Below, piece by piece: positions 1 through 7,922 of a DNA stretch of 26,939 nt (position 1 is the stretch's first letter; each line of letters begins with the position of its first letter). Under the pieces are notes generated by a model, which was not told where the DNA came from, did no database searches, and worked only from the letters and a program-made list of their open reading frames with translations. This stretch comes from Chloroflexota bacterium (lineage in GTDB: Bacteria; Chloroflexota; Anaerolineae; Anaerolineales; Anaerolineaceae). Position numbers and translations under genes: made by a program. The stretch spans positions 1 through 26,939 of the forward strand of contig JAJUJY010000045.1 of the NCBI GenBank assembly GCA_029265085.1, given 5' to 3'.

Positions 1-226
1 GGTTTTGTAAAGCAACCCATTCTTGGACAGAATAAACCATCTGCTGGCGGCGTTCATTCAGCCAGCGAGCAGCCTGGATTGGAACGGGCTTTTTGTTGAT
101 TGGTTCAGTGTTGGCTAAGGTTGAGTCCTTAGTCTTAGTCCCCATTCCACCGTTTTGTTTGCCCTGTGGTTCTTGAGCAACAATGGGCTCAGTTCTTTCG
201 GATGTGTCAAAAGATTGATCGGGCAC
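1..226 (-). CDS. Unrecognised protein, N-terminal part only (runs off left edge)
   Basis: The minus strand is open from a GTG at 226-224 to the window edge, giving 75 codons. A GGAG at 236-233 lies six bases before the GTG and supports this start. The first ~45 residues are polar and low in complexity, rich in Gln, Lys, Pro and Thr, with no signal peptide or membrane segment. From about residue 52 the chain becomes more structured, with ARWLNERRQQ followed by VYSVQEWVALQN, which looks helical. I do not recognise the family. The gene is divergent from the cpaE-like gene, so the ~310-base gap between them probably holds promoters for both. It could be a cytoplasmic protein with a disordered N-terminal tail. 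Confidence rests on the start, the ribosome site and the open frame only. Confidence 0.55.
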   Translation of the reverse strand, partial: MPDQSFDTSERTEPIVAQEPQGKQNGGMGTKTKDSTLANTEPINKKPVPIQAARWLNERRQQMVYSVQEWVALQN

Positions 227-309
227 GGTGCTCTCCGATTGGTGGATCAAATAATTGCTAAATTTACACGATAAATAGGCCGGGGACCGGATGAATATCC
301 CCCAGGAAC

Positions 310-315
310 ATTATA
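310..315 (-). promoter_or_regulatory. Candidate -10 box for the minus-strand gene
   Basis: Read on the minus strand, positions 315-310 give a perfect TATAAT about 85 bases before the GTG at 226. No good -35 hexamer is present at 16-18 bases spacing, so this is only a candidate. Confidence 0.3.
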
Positions 316-418
316 CCCAATATTTTGACTTTAGGGGTAAAAAAATCCTTAGATTATTTTATACCGGAACGAATTGTAATGGTTGTGTATTTATAGGAAT
401 ATTATTAGAATAAAAACA

Positions 419-447
419 TTGAACACATTTTTCGATCGGATTATAAT
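419..447 (+). promoter_or_regulatory. Sigma-70 type promoter for the cpaE-like gene
   Basis: TTGAAC at 419-424 and a perfect TATAAT at 442-447 are separated by the ideal 17 bases. Transcription would start near 454, giving a leader of about 87 bases before the ATG at 541. Confidence 0.65.
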
Positions 448-540
448 ACTCTTATTCGGGGGAGTTTTACGAAGCAAAAATTGGAAAACTATCCTGATCA
501 TCCAAAAATGGGTTTGCTTTTTTAAGACACGGAGGCTCCG

Positions 541-1788
541 ATGTATGGTAACCCAGATGTAATCAATATTGTTCTGGTAGAAAATATTCCACAGCTGCTC
601 AAACATTTGCAAAAGACATTGGGATTGATCAGTGACGTAGAAGTCATCAATACATCCATGTCTGCGCAGGAGGCTATGGATGCGGTCCGCGATTTAAAAC
701 CTGAGGTTGCACTGGTGGAATACAATCTCCCAGACATGAATGGGATTAACCTCACGGAAAAATTGCGCAAAGAGTATCCTGGGACTCAGGTTGTTCTAAT
801 TTCTCAAGACAATTATTCGGATATTGTTTTACAGGCAATCCGCGCTGGGGCATGTGACTTTATCACTCATGATGTTTCAGTAAAAGAATTATCGGATGTT
901 TTAAAGCGTGCAGCTTCGTTAGCAGTGGTTGAGCGAAGGAAAACGTTGCCTTTTGGAGCTGCTCCCGTTGAAACTGCTTCGAATGTCACCTTTGGTAAAG
1001 GGGCTGACGGAAATATCATAGCGGTGTATTCTCCGAAAGGGGGGACCGGTACGACTACGCTTGCTGCCAACCTTGCTTTAGCGCTGATGGATACTGAGTT
1101 GAAAGTAGCTCTGGTTGACGGCAGTATGCAATTTGGTGATATTCACCTGATGTTTAATGAAGTTGCACAGTTGTCTGTTATGGACCTGGTCACGCGGATT
1201 TATGATTTGGATTCGCAATTAATTGAGAGTGTGATGTTGTTTAATCGGGCTTCCGGGATATATATCATGCCGGCACCCCCACGCCCTGAATTTGCCGAAA
1301 AAATTAATGGAGAAAATTTCTCGAAGATCCTTGAACAATTGCGGAAATATTATGATTTCATTGTTGTGAATACCAATTCGTTTATTTCTGAGCCGGTTTT
1401 GGCTGCTCTGGATGCAGCAGATGTGATCGTAACGGTGACTACCCAGCAAATCAACTCTATTCGCAACACACGCATGTTCCTGGATTTGTGGGATGCCTTT
1501 GGGATGAATAAAGACCGGTTGGTGATGGTAATGAACCGATACATTAAAGGCCATCCGATCACGGTGGAAAAGGTGGGCGAACGGCTGAAGCATCAAGTGG
1601 CAATGACAATTCCATTAGATGATGAGACAACTCAAAAAGCAGATGCGTTAGGTGTTCCTTTCATGCGAAGCAGTAAAGATGCGGAAATATCAAATGCGGT
1701 TCGCAGCCTGGCTGAAATGGTGCGCAAGAAGGTTAATACCGTTAATAATACGGAAGAGCCGCGCTTGCGCTTATTTGCGATCTCCTGA
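541..1788 (+). CDS. CpaE/TadZ-like protein: pseudo-receiver plus MinD-type ATPase domain
   Basis: This 415-residue protein has an N-terminal receiver-like domain (about 8-125) followed by a MinD/ParA-type P-loop domain (about 157-395). It matches CpaE/TadZ proteins, which localise the Tad/Flp pilus assembly machinery at the cell pole. The start is set by GGAGG at 531-535, five bases before ATG. Two features are degenerate. The receiver has Glu60 where the phospho-acceptor Asp normally sits (LVEYNLPDMNG) and His110 where the conserved Lys is expected. The deviant Walker A (PKGGTGTTT, 165-173) keeps the signature Lys166 but has Thr171 in place of the P-loop Lys. Such loss is common in CpaE/TadZ, so the domain probably acts as a scaffold rather than a switch. 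VDGSMQFGD (192-200) is the Walker A'-like strand. No other tad/cpa gene is in this window, and the gene ends at its own terminator, so it is monocistronic here. Confidence 0.88.
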   Translation: MYGNPDVINIVLVENIPQLLKHLQKTLGLISDVEVINTSMSAQEAMDAVRDLKPEVALVEYNLPDMNGINLTEKLRKEYPGTQVVLISQDNYSDIVLQAIRAGACDFITHDVSVKELSDVLKRAASLAVVERRKTLPFGAAPVETASNVTFGKGADGNIIAVYSPKGGTGTTTLAANLALALMDTELKVALVDGSMQFGDIHLMFNEVAQLSVMDLVTRIYDLDSQLIESVMLFNRASGIYIMPAPPRPEFAEKINGENFSKILEQLRKYYDFIVVNTNSFISEPVLAALDAADVIVTVTTQQINSIRNTRMFLDLWDAFGMNKDRLVMVMNRYIKGHPITVEKVGERLKHQVAMTIPLDDETTQKADALGVPFMRSSKDAEISNAVRSLAEMVRKKVNTVNNTEEPRLRLFAIS

Positions 1789-1811
1789 GCTAGCCAGAAT
1801 TACAAGTACAG

Positions 1812-1837
1812 GCGGCCTTCGGGCCGCTTTTATTTTT
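1812..1837 (+). terminator. Intrinsic terminator after the cpaE-like gene
   Basis: A perfect 6-bp G/C stem (GCGGCC at 1812-1817, GGCCGC at 1822-1827) closes a TTCG tetraloop and is followed by TTTTATTTTT (1828-1837). It lies 24 bases after the stop codon, where a rho-independent terminator is expected. Confidence 0.92.
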
Positions 1838-1874
1838 CTGATTGTCTCGGATCTTAAAGCATCTGCCCAAGGAT

Positions 1875-1893
1875 TATAAAAATAAGGTATACT
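1875..1893 (+). promoter_or_regulatory. Candidate -10 boxes just before lepA
   Basis: TATAAA (1875-1880) and TATACT (1888-1893) both lie between the terminator and the lepA ATG at 1903. Neither has a convincing -35 hexamer. If TATACT is used, transcription would begin near 1900 and the mRNA would be almost leaderless. That fits the absence of a properly spaced ribosome site before the ATG. Confidence 0.3.
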
Positions 1894-1902
1894 ATCAGCG
1901 AA

Positions 1903-3705
1903 ATGAGTATGGACTATATCCGCAATTTTTGTATTATTGCTCACATCGATCACGGCAAGTCAACCCTTGCAGATCGAATGTTACAGCTTACCGGCACAAT
2001 TTCTGATCGCGAGATGATGGAGCAGGTTCTCGATTCAATGGACCTGGAGCGTGAGAAGGGCGTCACAATCAAAGCTTCTGCGGTGCGAATGAATTACACC
2101 GCAAAAGATGGAAAAACTTATGAGCTAAATTTGATTGATACTCCTGGGCATGTTGACTTTGGATACGAAGTCAGCCGCGCATTAATGGCCTGTGAAGGGG
2201 CGATTCTAATCGTTGATGCTACCCAGGGAATTGAGGCACAAACTTTAGCAAACCTCTACCTGGCGTTGGAAAATGATTTGATCATCATCCCGGTGATTAA
2301 TAAAATCGATTTACCATCAGCCAGACCAGATGATGTTGCTCAAGACATCCATCATTTGTTGGGGGTGCCAGCCGAATCGATTGTTCGCATTTCTGCCAAA
2401 GAAGGCCTGAATGTTGACCAGGTTCTGGAAACGATTGTTGAGAAAGTTTCACCGCCAAAAGGTGAACAGGAAACACCCCTTCAAGCTTTGATCTTTGATT
2501 CGCATTACGATTCCTATAAAGGGGTCGTTGCGTATGTGCGAATCATGCAAGGCCGATTGGTGCATACCGATATTTTGCACTTGATGTCAACAGCTACTGA
2601 TCTGCGCCCGGTTGAAATTGGCATTTTTGCGCCTGATATGAGGCCGGGGAAAGAATTAACGGCAGGCGAAGTAGGATATATTGCAACCGGATTAAAGACT
2701 GTATCTGAATGCCGGGTTGGCGATACGATCACAATTGCAAACCGAAAAGCGGCTGAACCATTGCCTGGTTTCCGGCATCCAAAGCCGATGGTGTATGCCG
2801 GCATCTATCCCGTTGAAGGTGAAGATTATGCTGACCTCAAAGAAGCATTGGAGAAACTCCAATTGAATGATGCTTCTTTAGTTTTTGAGCCTGAAAAATC
2901 GCAAGCATTAAATTTTGGTTTTCGCTGCGGCTTTTTGGGTTTGTTCCACATGGAAATTATCCAGGAACGGCTTGAACGCGAATATGATCTGGATATTGTG
3001 GTTACGGCTCCCTCTGTGGAATACGAGGTTGTACTGCTAACAGACGAAACCCTGATTATTGATTCTCCAGCGCAATTGCCGGATGAGGGTAAATATAACT
3101 TAATCCGCGAGCCCTGGATGGTTTTGCAAATCATCACCCCCACCGAGTTTTATGGGACGGTGATGGAGCTGGTCCGGAAACGCCGCGGCCTGTTCAAAGA
3201 TCAAGAGTATCCTGCGCCGAACCGCGTTCAACTCAATTTTGAGATTCCGTTATCGGAATTGATTGTTGATTTCTTTGACGATTTGAAATCGCGGACTCGT
3301 GGTTATGCGTCAATGGATTATCATTTTGCCGATTATCGCGAAGGCAACTTAACCAAATTGGAAGTTTTGGTTGGAGGTGAGCCTGTAGATGCCCTGGCAA
3401 CGATTGTTCATCGAGATGATGCCTATCATAAAGGGCAGGCATTGGTCAGCAGGTTGAAAGATTTAATTCCCCGCCAGTTGTTTGATGTCGCCATCCAGGC
3501 TTCAGCTAATGGGCGGATCATTTCTCGTGCGAACGTGAAAGCCATGCGCAAAGATGTATTGGCAAAATGTTATGGTGGTGATATCACGCGTAAAAAGAAA
3601 CTTCTTGAAAAGCAGAAAAAAGGGAAGAAACGCATGAAGATGGTGGGCAATGTGGAAATTCCACAGGAAGCCTTTATGGCCATCTTGCGGTTGGAGGAAG
3701 ATTGA
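1903..3705 (+). CDS. lepA: Elongation factor 4 (LepA), ribosome-associated GTPase
   Basis: This 600-residue protein is full length for LepA/EF4, a translational GTPase that binds the ribosome and remodels stalled or mistranslocated complexes. G1 is AHIDHGKST (13-21), G3 is DTPGH (79-83) and G4 is NKID (133-136). The LepA-specific C-terminal domain is present, ending in a Lys-rich stretch ([20 protein letters not shown]) and a short acidic tail. The ATG at 1903 is the longest start. A second ATG at 1909 gives MDYIRNF and is equally compatible with the family. Neither has a well-placed Shine-Dalgarno sequence; AAGG at 1884-1887 is 15 or more bases away. The upstream gene is insulated by a terminator. 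The downstream membrane protein begins at a TTG that overlaps the lepA stop codon, so the two are co-translated. Confidence 0.97.
   Translation: MSMDYIRNFCIIAHIDHGKSTLADRMLQLTGTISDREMMEQVLDSMDLEREKGVTIKASAVRMNYTAKDGKTYELNLIDTPGHVDFGYEVSRALMACEGAILIVDATQGIEAQTLANLYLALENDLIIIPVINKIDLPSARPDDVAQDIHHLLGVPAESIVRISAKEGLNVDQVLETIVEKVSPPKGEQETPLQALIFDSHYDSYKGVVAYVRIMQGRLVHTDILHLMSTATDLRPVEIGIFAPDMRPGKELTAGEVGYIATGLKTVSECRVGDTITIANRKAAEPLPGFRHPKPMVYAGIYPVEGEDYADLKEALEKLQLNDASLVFEPEKSQALNFGFRCGFLGLFHMEIIQERLEREYDLDIVVTAPSVEYEVVLLTDETLIIDSPAQLPDEGKYNLIREPWMVLQIITPTEFYGTVMELVRKRRGLFKDQEYPAPNRVQLNFEIPLSELIVDFFDDLKSRTRGYASMDYHFADYREGNLTKLEVLVGGEPVDALATIVHRDDAYHKGQALVSRLKDLIPRQLFDVAIQASANGRIISRANVKAMRKDVLAKCYGGDITRKKKLLEKQKKGKKRMKMVGNVEIPQEAFMAILRLEED
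3693..3697 (+). promoter_or_regulatory. Shine-Dalgarno that fixes a TTG start inside lepA's end
   Basis: GGAGG lies within the last codons of lepA, four bases before the TTG at 3702-3704. That TTG overlaps the lepA TGA (3703-3705), a classic translational-coupling arrangement. No in-frame ATG is close enough to compete. Confidence 0.75.
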
Positions 3706-4715
3706 GTCAGCCTGGAAAATCTGCATGGAAAGAAATCCGCCGATGGTTACCCGGTGTGTTAATCAGCCTGGTAGCCATTTTTGTGGTTCTTAAGTTGGCC
3801 GAATGGGAAGAACTTGGGCCTGCGTTGAAGACGATTCGTCCCATTTATATTGCAGCTGCGGTACTCTTAACCCTGTTGTTTTTAGGGGTCAGGGCAATTG
3901 CCTGGCGTGTTTTGCTGGGTGGTAAAGCTTCAATTGCTCAAACTTTTTGGGCGATTAATGAAGGTTATCTGCTTAATAATATTTTCCCGTTCCGCGCGGG
4001 TGAATTCGGTCGGGCTGTGTTATTAGGACAGGCAACTGGATTGGGTACAATGCATGTTCTTTCTACTATTGTGATTGAACGTGCTTTTGATATGGCCTTT
4101 GCAGCTGGTTTGTTGTTAGCTACTTTGCCATTAGCATTGGGGATGAGTTGGGCAAAACCAGTGGCATTAATTACCCTGGGACTGGTCGTGCTTGGATTGT
4201 TTATTTTGTTCTTAATGTCCCGCTATCACCGCATCGTACAAGGCTGGTTAGAAAATATTGGAAAACGATGGAACTTTTTCCAACGTTTCATCGTCCCTCA
4301 ATTTAGCGGTCTGTTAGATGGCCTGGGCTCATTAACCAATCCAAAGCAATTTGTATTCTCGTTTTTGTGGATTGCTGTATCCTGGGCAATTGCAGTAACG
4401 GAATATTGGGTGGTGATGCTGGCAATTGCTCCAGAAGCGCCATTCTGGTGGGGCGCTTTCGCTGACGCCGTTCTGGCATTAGGTATCGCAATTCCATCTG
4501 CACCGGCAGCCCTGGGAACATTTGAAGCCGCATTGGTAGGCGCATTAACGATATTGAACATCAATGAAACTTCTGCATTGGCCTATGCCATCACGATTCA
4601 TTTCATGCAGTTTGTTACCACAGGAATTTTGGGATTGATTGGCCTGTCAAAGGCCGGTCGATCTTTAGGAACAATTTTTAGTGAAATTCGCCTCCGGTCA
4701 AAAACCGAAGCATAA
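3702..4715 (+). CDS. Lysylphosphatidylglycerol-synthase-TM / YbhN-like flippase-fold membrane protein
   Basis: This 337-residue, very hydrophobic protein has about eight predicted membrane segments, the first at roughly 15-31 and the next at 48-66. The motif [14 protein letters not shown] (92-105) matches the conserved P-x-R-x-GE-x-x-R signature of the LPG_synthase_TM (UPF0104/YbhN/AglD-like) family, and ER at 125-126 fits as well. Family members include the membrane half of MprF, which flips lysyl-phosphatidylglycerol, and archaeal proteins linked to dolichol-sugar metabolism. No aminoacyl-transferase domain is attached, so this is the stand-alone membrane type. It follows lepA through a TTG/TGA overlap and precedes sugar-modifying genes by 23 bases. 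A role in moving or handling a lipid-linked sugar is a reasonable inference but not shown by sequence alone. Confidence 0.82.
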   Translation: MSQPGKSAWKEIRRWLPGVLISLVAIFVVLKLAEWEELGPALKTIRPIYIAAAVLLTLLFLGVRAIAWRVLLGGKASIAQTFWAINEGYLLNNIFPFRAGEFGRAVLLGQATGLGTMHVLSTIVIERAFDMAFAAGLLLATLPLALGMSWAKPVALITLGLVVLGLFILFLMSRYHRIVQGWLENIGKRWNFFQRFIVPQFSGLLDGLGSLTNPKQFVFSFLWIAVSWAIAVTEYWVVMLAIAPEAPFWWGAFADAVLALGIAIPSAPAALGTFEAALVGALTILNINETSALAYAITIHFMQFVTTGILGLIGLSKAGRSLGTIFSEIRLRSKTEA

Positions 4716-4738
4716 CGATTGAATTATTGGGAGGAAGA

Positions 4739-5764
4739 ATGCCTCATCATTACCTTATCACCGGCGGAGCAGGCTTTATTGGCTCCAATTATGTGTCTCG
4801 CTTGCTGGAGCGCGGGGAGAAAGTAACGATTTACGATAATTTGTCCCGCGCCGGGGCAAAAATCAACCTGGAATGGTTGAAGCGTACATATGGTGAATCG
4901 GGTTTTAACCTGGTTGTCGCTGATGTGCGGGATGCTTTGAAAATATGCGAGGCTGCACAATCGGCCGATGTAATTGTTCACCTGGCAGCGCAAGTTGCTG
5001 TCACTACCAGTGTTGTTGAACCGCGTGAAGATTTCGAAATCAATGCATTCGGAACCTTTAATGTGCTAGAGGCTGCTCGCGCTTCCGGCAGGAATCCAGT
5101 TGTATTATATGCTTCTACGAATAAAGTGTACGGCGGTATGGAAGACGTGCGGATCGTTGAAGAGGAAAACCGCTATGGTTATGCAGATTATCCCAACGGT
5201 GTTCCGGAAACACGCGGTCTGGATTTTCATTCGCCATATGGTTGTTCCAAAGGTTGCGGTGATCAATATGTAAGAGATTATTCGCGGATTTATGGTTTAC
5301 CAACCGTTGTGCTTCGCCAGAGCTGTATTTATGGATTACGGCAGTTTGGGATTGAGGATCAAGGTTGGGTAGCCTGGTTTGTGATTGCCGCTGTCAAGGG
5401 ACTGCCCATAAAGATTTATGGGGATGGTAAACAAGTACGGGATATTATGTATATCGATGATTAATTAAATGCCTATGATGCTGCAATTGCCAATATTGAC
5501 CAGGTTGCAGGCCAGGAATATAACATCGGCGGTGGTGTAGATAACACCATTTCGATCTGGAAAGAATTTGGTCCGCTGCTGGAAAAATATGCGGGGCATC
5601 CAATCCCGGTAACCACTGGTGATTGGCGCCCAGGCGACCAGCGCGTTTTTATTTCGGACATACGAAAAGCGAAATCTGAACTAGGTTGGGAACCCAAAGT
5701 TGGCGTTGAAGAGGGTATCCGGCGTTTGTTTGATTGGGTGAAGGCCAATCGAGATTTATTTTAG
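4739..5764 (+). pseudogene. CDP-paratose/tyvelose 2-epimerase-like SDR enzyme, interrupted by in-frame TAA
   Basis: The gene starts at ATG 4739, with GGAGG at 4730-4734; an earlier in-frame start lacks such support. The frame runs 241 codons to TAA at 5462-5464, then stays open in the same frame for 99 more codons to TAG at 5762-5764. Those 99 codons encode a normal C-terminal domain (LNAYDAAI, GDWRPGDQRVF, LGWEP). Together they match a ~341-residue extended SDR epimerase. The Rossmann motif is TGGAGFIG (8-15) and the active-site pair is Y167-x3-K171. ASTNKVYGG, RQSCIYG and GDGKQVRDIMYIDD resemble CDP-paratose 2-epimerases, which act on CDP-deoxysugars. Changing A5463 to T would restore YIDDLLNAY. 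No in-frame start follows the stop, so the second half is unlikely to be made separately. Either this is a recent nonsense mutation, a base-call error or, least likely, a readthrough gene. The exact sugar substrate is not certain. Confidence 0.85.
5461..5468. other. TTAATTAA palindrome holding the premature stop
   Basis: The interrupting TAA (5462-5464) lies inside the 8-base palindrome TTAATTAA. The coding frame expected for the family at this point is GAT GAT TTA (TTA or ATT) AAT GCC. A single substitution, or paired one-base slips in the adjacent T and A runs, would explain the observed sequence. Confidence 0.7.
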
Positions 5765-5776
5765 AGGGAAAGCCGG

Positions 5777-6952
5777 ATGCGGATATTAATTGTCTTGACT
5801 TATTACCGCCCGCATACATCTGGGTTGACCATATATGCAGAGCGGTTGGCGAAAGCATGGGCACGGCGTGGCCATCAGGTCACGGTGCTGACCTCCCAAT
5901 TTAAAAAAGAGTTGCCTTTAGAAGAGGTTCAAGATGGCGTGCGGATTGTTCGCGTTCCCGTACTTTTCCGGGTGAGCAAAGGGGTAATCATGCCTACGAT
6001 TGGTATGGTTGCCAATCGCCTGGTACGAGAACATGATGTCGTCCAACTTCACTTACCGCAATTTGATGCTGCCGGTATTGCGCTGCGCGGGCGGTTGTTT
6101 AAAAAACCAACCGTAATCACATATCATTGTGATTTGCGAATGCCCCCGGGAATTTTAAGCTGGATAGCAAACCAGGCTGTTTTATTAATGAATGATCTGG
6201 CGGGTCTGTTTACGCATCGCTTTGTAACCTATACACAGGATTATGCGGAAAATTCTCCCTATCTAAAGAGGTATCTGAAGAAACTCAAGGTCATTCCTCC
6301 ACCAGTTGAATTACCAGAGGTGGAAAAAGAAAGTATTTTAGAATTCGCTAAGAAGAATAACCCAAATCGTCAAACTCCTGTGATCGGAATGGCTGCCAGG
6401 TTTGCCACCGAAAAAGGAGTAGAGGTTTTGTTGGATGCTCTTCCCAGAGTGTTGGAGGTATTTCCCAATGCTATGGTGCAATTTGCCGGTCCTTACCAGA
6501 ATATTATTGGGGAAGAAGAGTATTTTGCCCGATTGGCTCCCCAAATTGAAAAATATCAGGCTTCCGGCAACTGGAAATTCTTGGGAGAGTTAAATCCTTC
6601 TCAGATGGCCTGTTTCTATCCAAATATTGATGTTTTGGTTCTTCCTTCCTTGAATTCCACAGAGGCATTTGGGTTAGTACAAATAGAGGCTATGCTAAAT
6701 GGTTCTCCCAGTATTGCCTCAACACTACCGGGCGTACGGCAGCCGGTAAAATTCCATGAAATGGGTAAAGTATTTCCGATAGGTGATTCGGCTGCATTAG
6801 CTGATTCATTAATTGAAGTTCTCAGCCATAAAACCGATTATGTAAAAGATCCAGTACCCATTCGGATGCGATATTTACCGGATTCGATTGCAGCGGCCTA
6901 TGAACTGCTATTTGAAGAAATGAGCAAAGAAGTACGAGGTACATCTGGATGA
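5777..6952 (+). CDS. Family 4 (GT-B) glycosyltransferase
   Basis: This 391-residue protein has the two-domain GT-B layout of GT4 enzymes, which transfer sugars from nucleotide donors in the cytoplasm. The N-terminal acceptor domain begins MRILIVLTYYRPHTSG, a typical glycine-bearing first loop. The C-terminal donor domain starts near VIGMAARFATEKG (202-214). The E-x7-E motif is E296 to E304 in STEAFGLVQIEAM, and its first Glu normally contacts the donor sugar. There is no signal peptide. GAGGG at 5764-5768 precedes the ATG by eight bases. The gene sits 12 bases after the broken epimerase frame and overlaps the methyltransferase start by four bases (ATGA), so the genes form one transcription unit. 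Donor and acceptor cannot be read from sequence; a role in building a surface glycan or glycolipid is inferred from neighbours. Confidence 0.9.
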   Translation: MRILIVLTYYRPHTSGLTIYAERLAKAWARRGHQVTVLTSQFKKELPLEEVQDGVRIVRVPVLFRVSKGVIMPTIGMVANRLVREHDVVQLHLPQFDAAGIALRGRLFKKPTVITYHCDLRMPPGILSWIANQAVLLMNDLAGLFTHRFVTYTQDYAENSPYLKRYLKKLKVIPPPVELPEVEKESILEFAKKNNPNRQTPVIGMAARFATEKGVEVLLDALPRVLEVFPNAMVQFAGPYQNIIGEEEYFARLAPQIEKYQASGNWKFLGELNPSQMACFYPNIDVLVLPSLNSTEAFGLVQIEAMLNGSPSIASTLPGVRQPVKFHEMGKVFPIGDSAALADSLIEVLSHKTDYVKDPVPIRMRYLPDSIAAAYELLFEEMSKEVRGTSG

Positions 6953-7767
6953 ACATACCGCTAGGGAAACCTCCTGCTGCCAAAAAAGATTTCTTGTGGT
7001 TACAGATCAAGGATTTGCCGTATTTTCGGGGAATCCTCCGCGCTGTTGAAGCCAGAGTGTATGAATCTATCGAACTCCAGGGACCTGTATTTGATTTAGG
7101 TTGTGGTGATGGGCATTTTGCAACGATTGCGTTTGATCACCTGATTGATGTAGGCCTGGATCCCTGGACAGGGCCTGTAAAACAGGCAGCCAAACGGGGT
7201 GGATATAAAATGGTCATTAATGGGCTAGGCGACCAGCTGCCCTTTGATGATGGTTATTTTTCAAGTGCGGTCAGTAATTCCGTGTTAGAGCATATCCCTG
7301 ATCTTGACCCGGTTTTAAAGGAAATGGCTCGAATCTTGAAACCTGGGGCTTTATTCGTTTTTTGTGTTCCCAACCATAATTTTCTTCCAAATTTATCGCT
7401 TGCCCAATTTTTTGATCGGATTGGTTTGAAAGGTTTAGCAAAAGCCTACCGGTCATTTTTTAACCGGATTTCCCGCCATTATCATTGTGATGATCCTGAA
7501 GTGTGGACTGCCCGGCTGGATAAAGCTGGATTTGAGATTGAACAATGGTGGCATTATTTCTCACCGAAAGCACTGCACACCCTGGAATGGGGTCATTATT
7601 TTGGGTTGCCGTCACTGATTACCCACTTTTTGTTTGGTAAATGGATCATTTTGCCCGAACGATGGAATCTTGCATTAACGCGAGCCATCTGTGAACCAAT
7701 TTATCACGAGACCGTACGCCAGGAATCTGGCGCGTACAGTTTCTACCTGGCGAGACGAAAGCAATAA
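6949..7767 (+). CDS. Class I SAM-dependent methyltransferase
   Basis: This 272-residue protein has the class I Rossmann methyltransferase core in the Methyltransf_11 style. Motif I is FDLGCGDG (48-55), the acidic residue after strand 2 is Asp71 (VGLDPW), and the post-II region contains LPFDDGYF (97-104) with SNSVLEHIPD. The C-terminal 100 residues are rich in Trp, Tyr and His and probably form the acceptor cap. The ATG overlaps the upstream glycosyltransferase stop by four bases (6949-6952), which indicates coupled translation. In this setting it is likely to methylate a sugar, lipid-linked glycan or polyprenyl acceptor, but quinone and small-molecule methyltransferases share the fold. No membrane segments are obvious. 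Confidence 0.85.
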   Translation: MNIPLGKPPAAKKDFLWLQIKDLPYFRGILRAVEARVYESIELQGPVFDLGCGDGHFATIAFDHLIDVGLDPWTGPVKQAAKRGGYKMVINGLGDQLPFDDGYFSSAVSNSVLEHIPDLDPVLKEMARILKPGALFVFCVPNHNFLPNLSLAQFFDRIGLKGLAKAYRSFFNRISRHYHCDDPEVWTARLDKAGFEIEQWWHYFSPKALHTLEWGHYFGLPSLITHFLFGKWIILPERWNLALTRAICEPIYHETVRQESGAYSFYLARRKQ

Positions 7768-7803
7768 TGGTATCAACAAGAAGGGATTTTATTACTGGTT
7801 GAC

Positions 7804-7832
7804 TTGCCAGTGATCTCTGCTTGAAGTAAGAT
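7804..7832 (+). promoter_or_regulatory. Promoter candidate for the GT-C gene block
   Basis: TTGCCA at 7804-7809 and TAAGAT at 7827-7832 are separated by 17 bases, in the 155-base gap between the methyltransferase and the next gene. Five of six and four of six positions match the consensus. Transcription would start near 7839. It would let the downstream block be expressed separately from the lepA unit. Confidence 0.45.
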
Positions 7833-7922
7833 TACATCAATCTGAATCAATAATCTTTCTATTTTTATCGAAAGGAATGTCCGGCAGTCGTTGCAAACCA
7901 GCACTGGCGGATCTATCAGGAT

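Larger units (their letters stand above)
227..540. other. Divergent intergenic region, 314 bases
   Basis: This AT-rich gap separates the minus-strand partial gene from the cpaE-like gene. It holds a strong plus-strand promoter (419-447) and a weaker minus-strand -10 candidate (315-310). A further TTGACT at 325-330 has only a poor partner (TAGATT at 350-355, spacing 19). I see no coding frame of value, no strong hairpin and no RNA gene. Confidence 0.5.

Noticed and set aside
325..355. TTGACT with TAGATT as a second upstream promoter for the cpaE-like gene
   Set aside because: Spacing is 19 bases and the -10 is poor; the 419-447 pair explains the gene better.
4298..4564. Two overlapping minus-strand frames of 80-88 codons in the flippase-like gene
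   Set aside because: Ala/Pro-rich shadow translation of a hydrophobic gene; no start signal.
4727..4738. Upstream in-frame start for the epimerase gene
   Set aside because: It would overlap the GGAGG that serves ATG 4739, and MPHHYLITGGAGFIG is the normal N-terminus of the family.
5469..5480. ATG codons right after the premature stop as restart sites for the epimerase C-terminal half
   Set aside because: All of them are out of frame with the C-terminal domain, and no Shine-Dalgarno precedes them.
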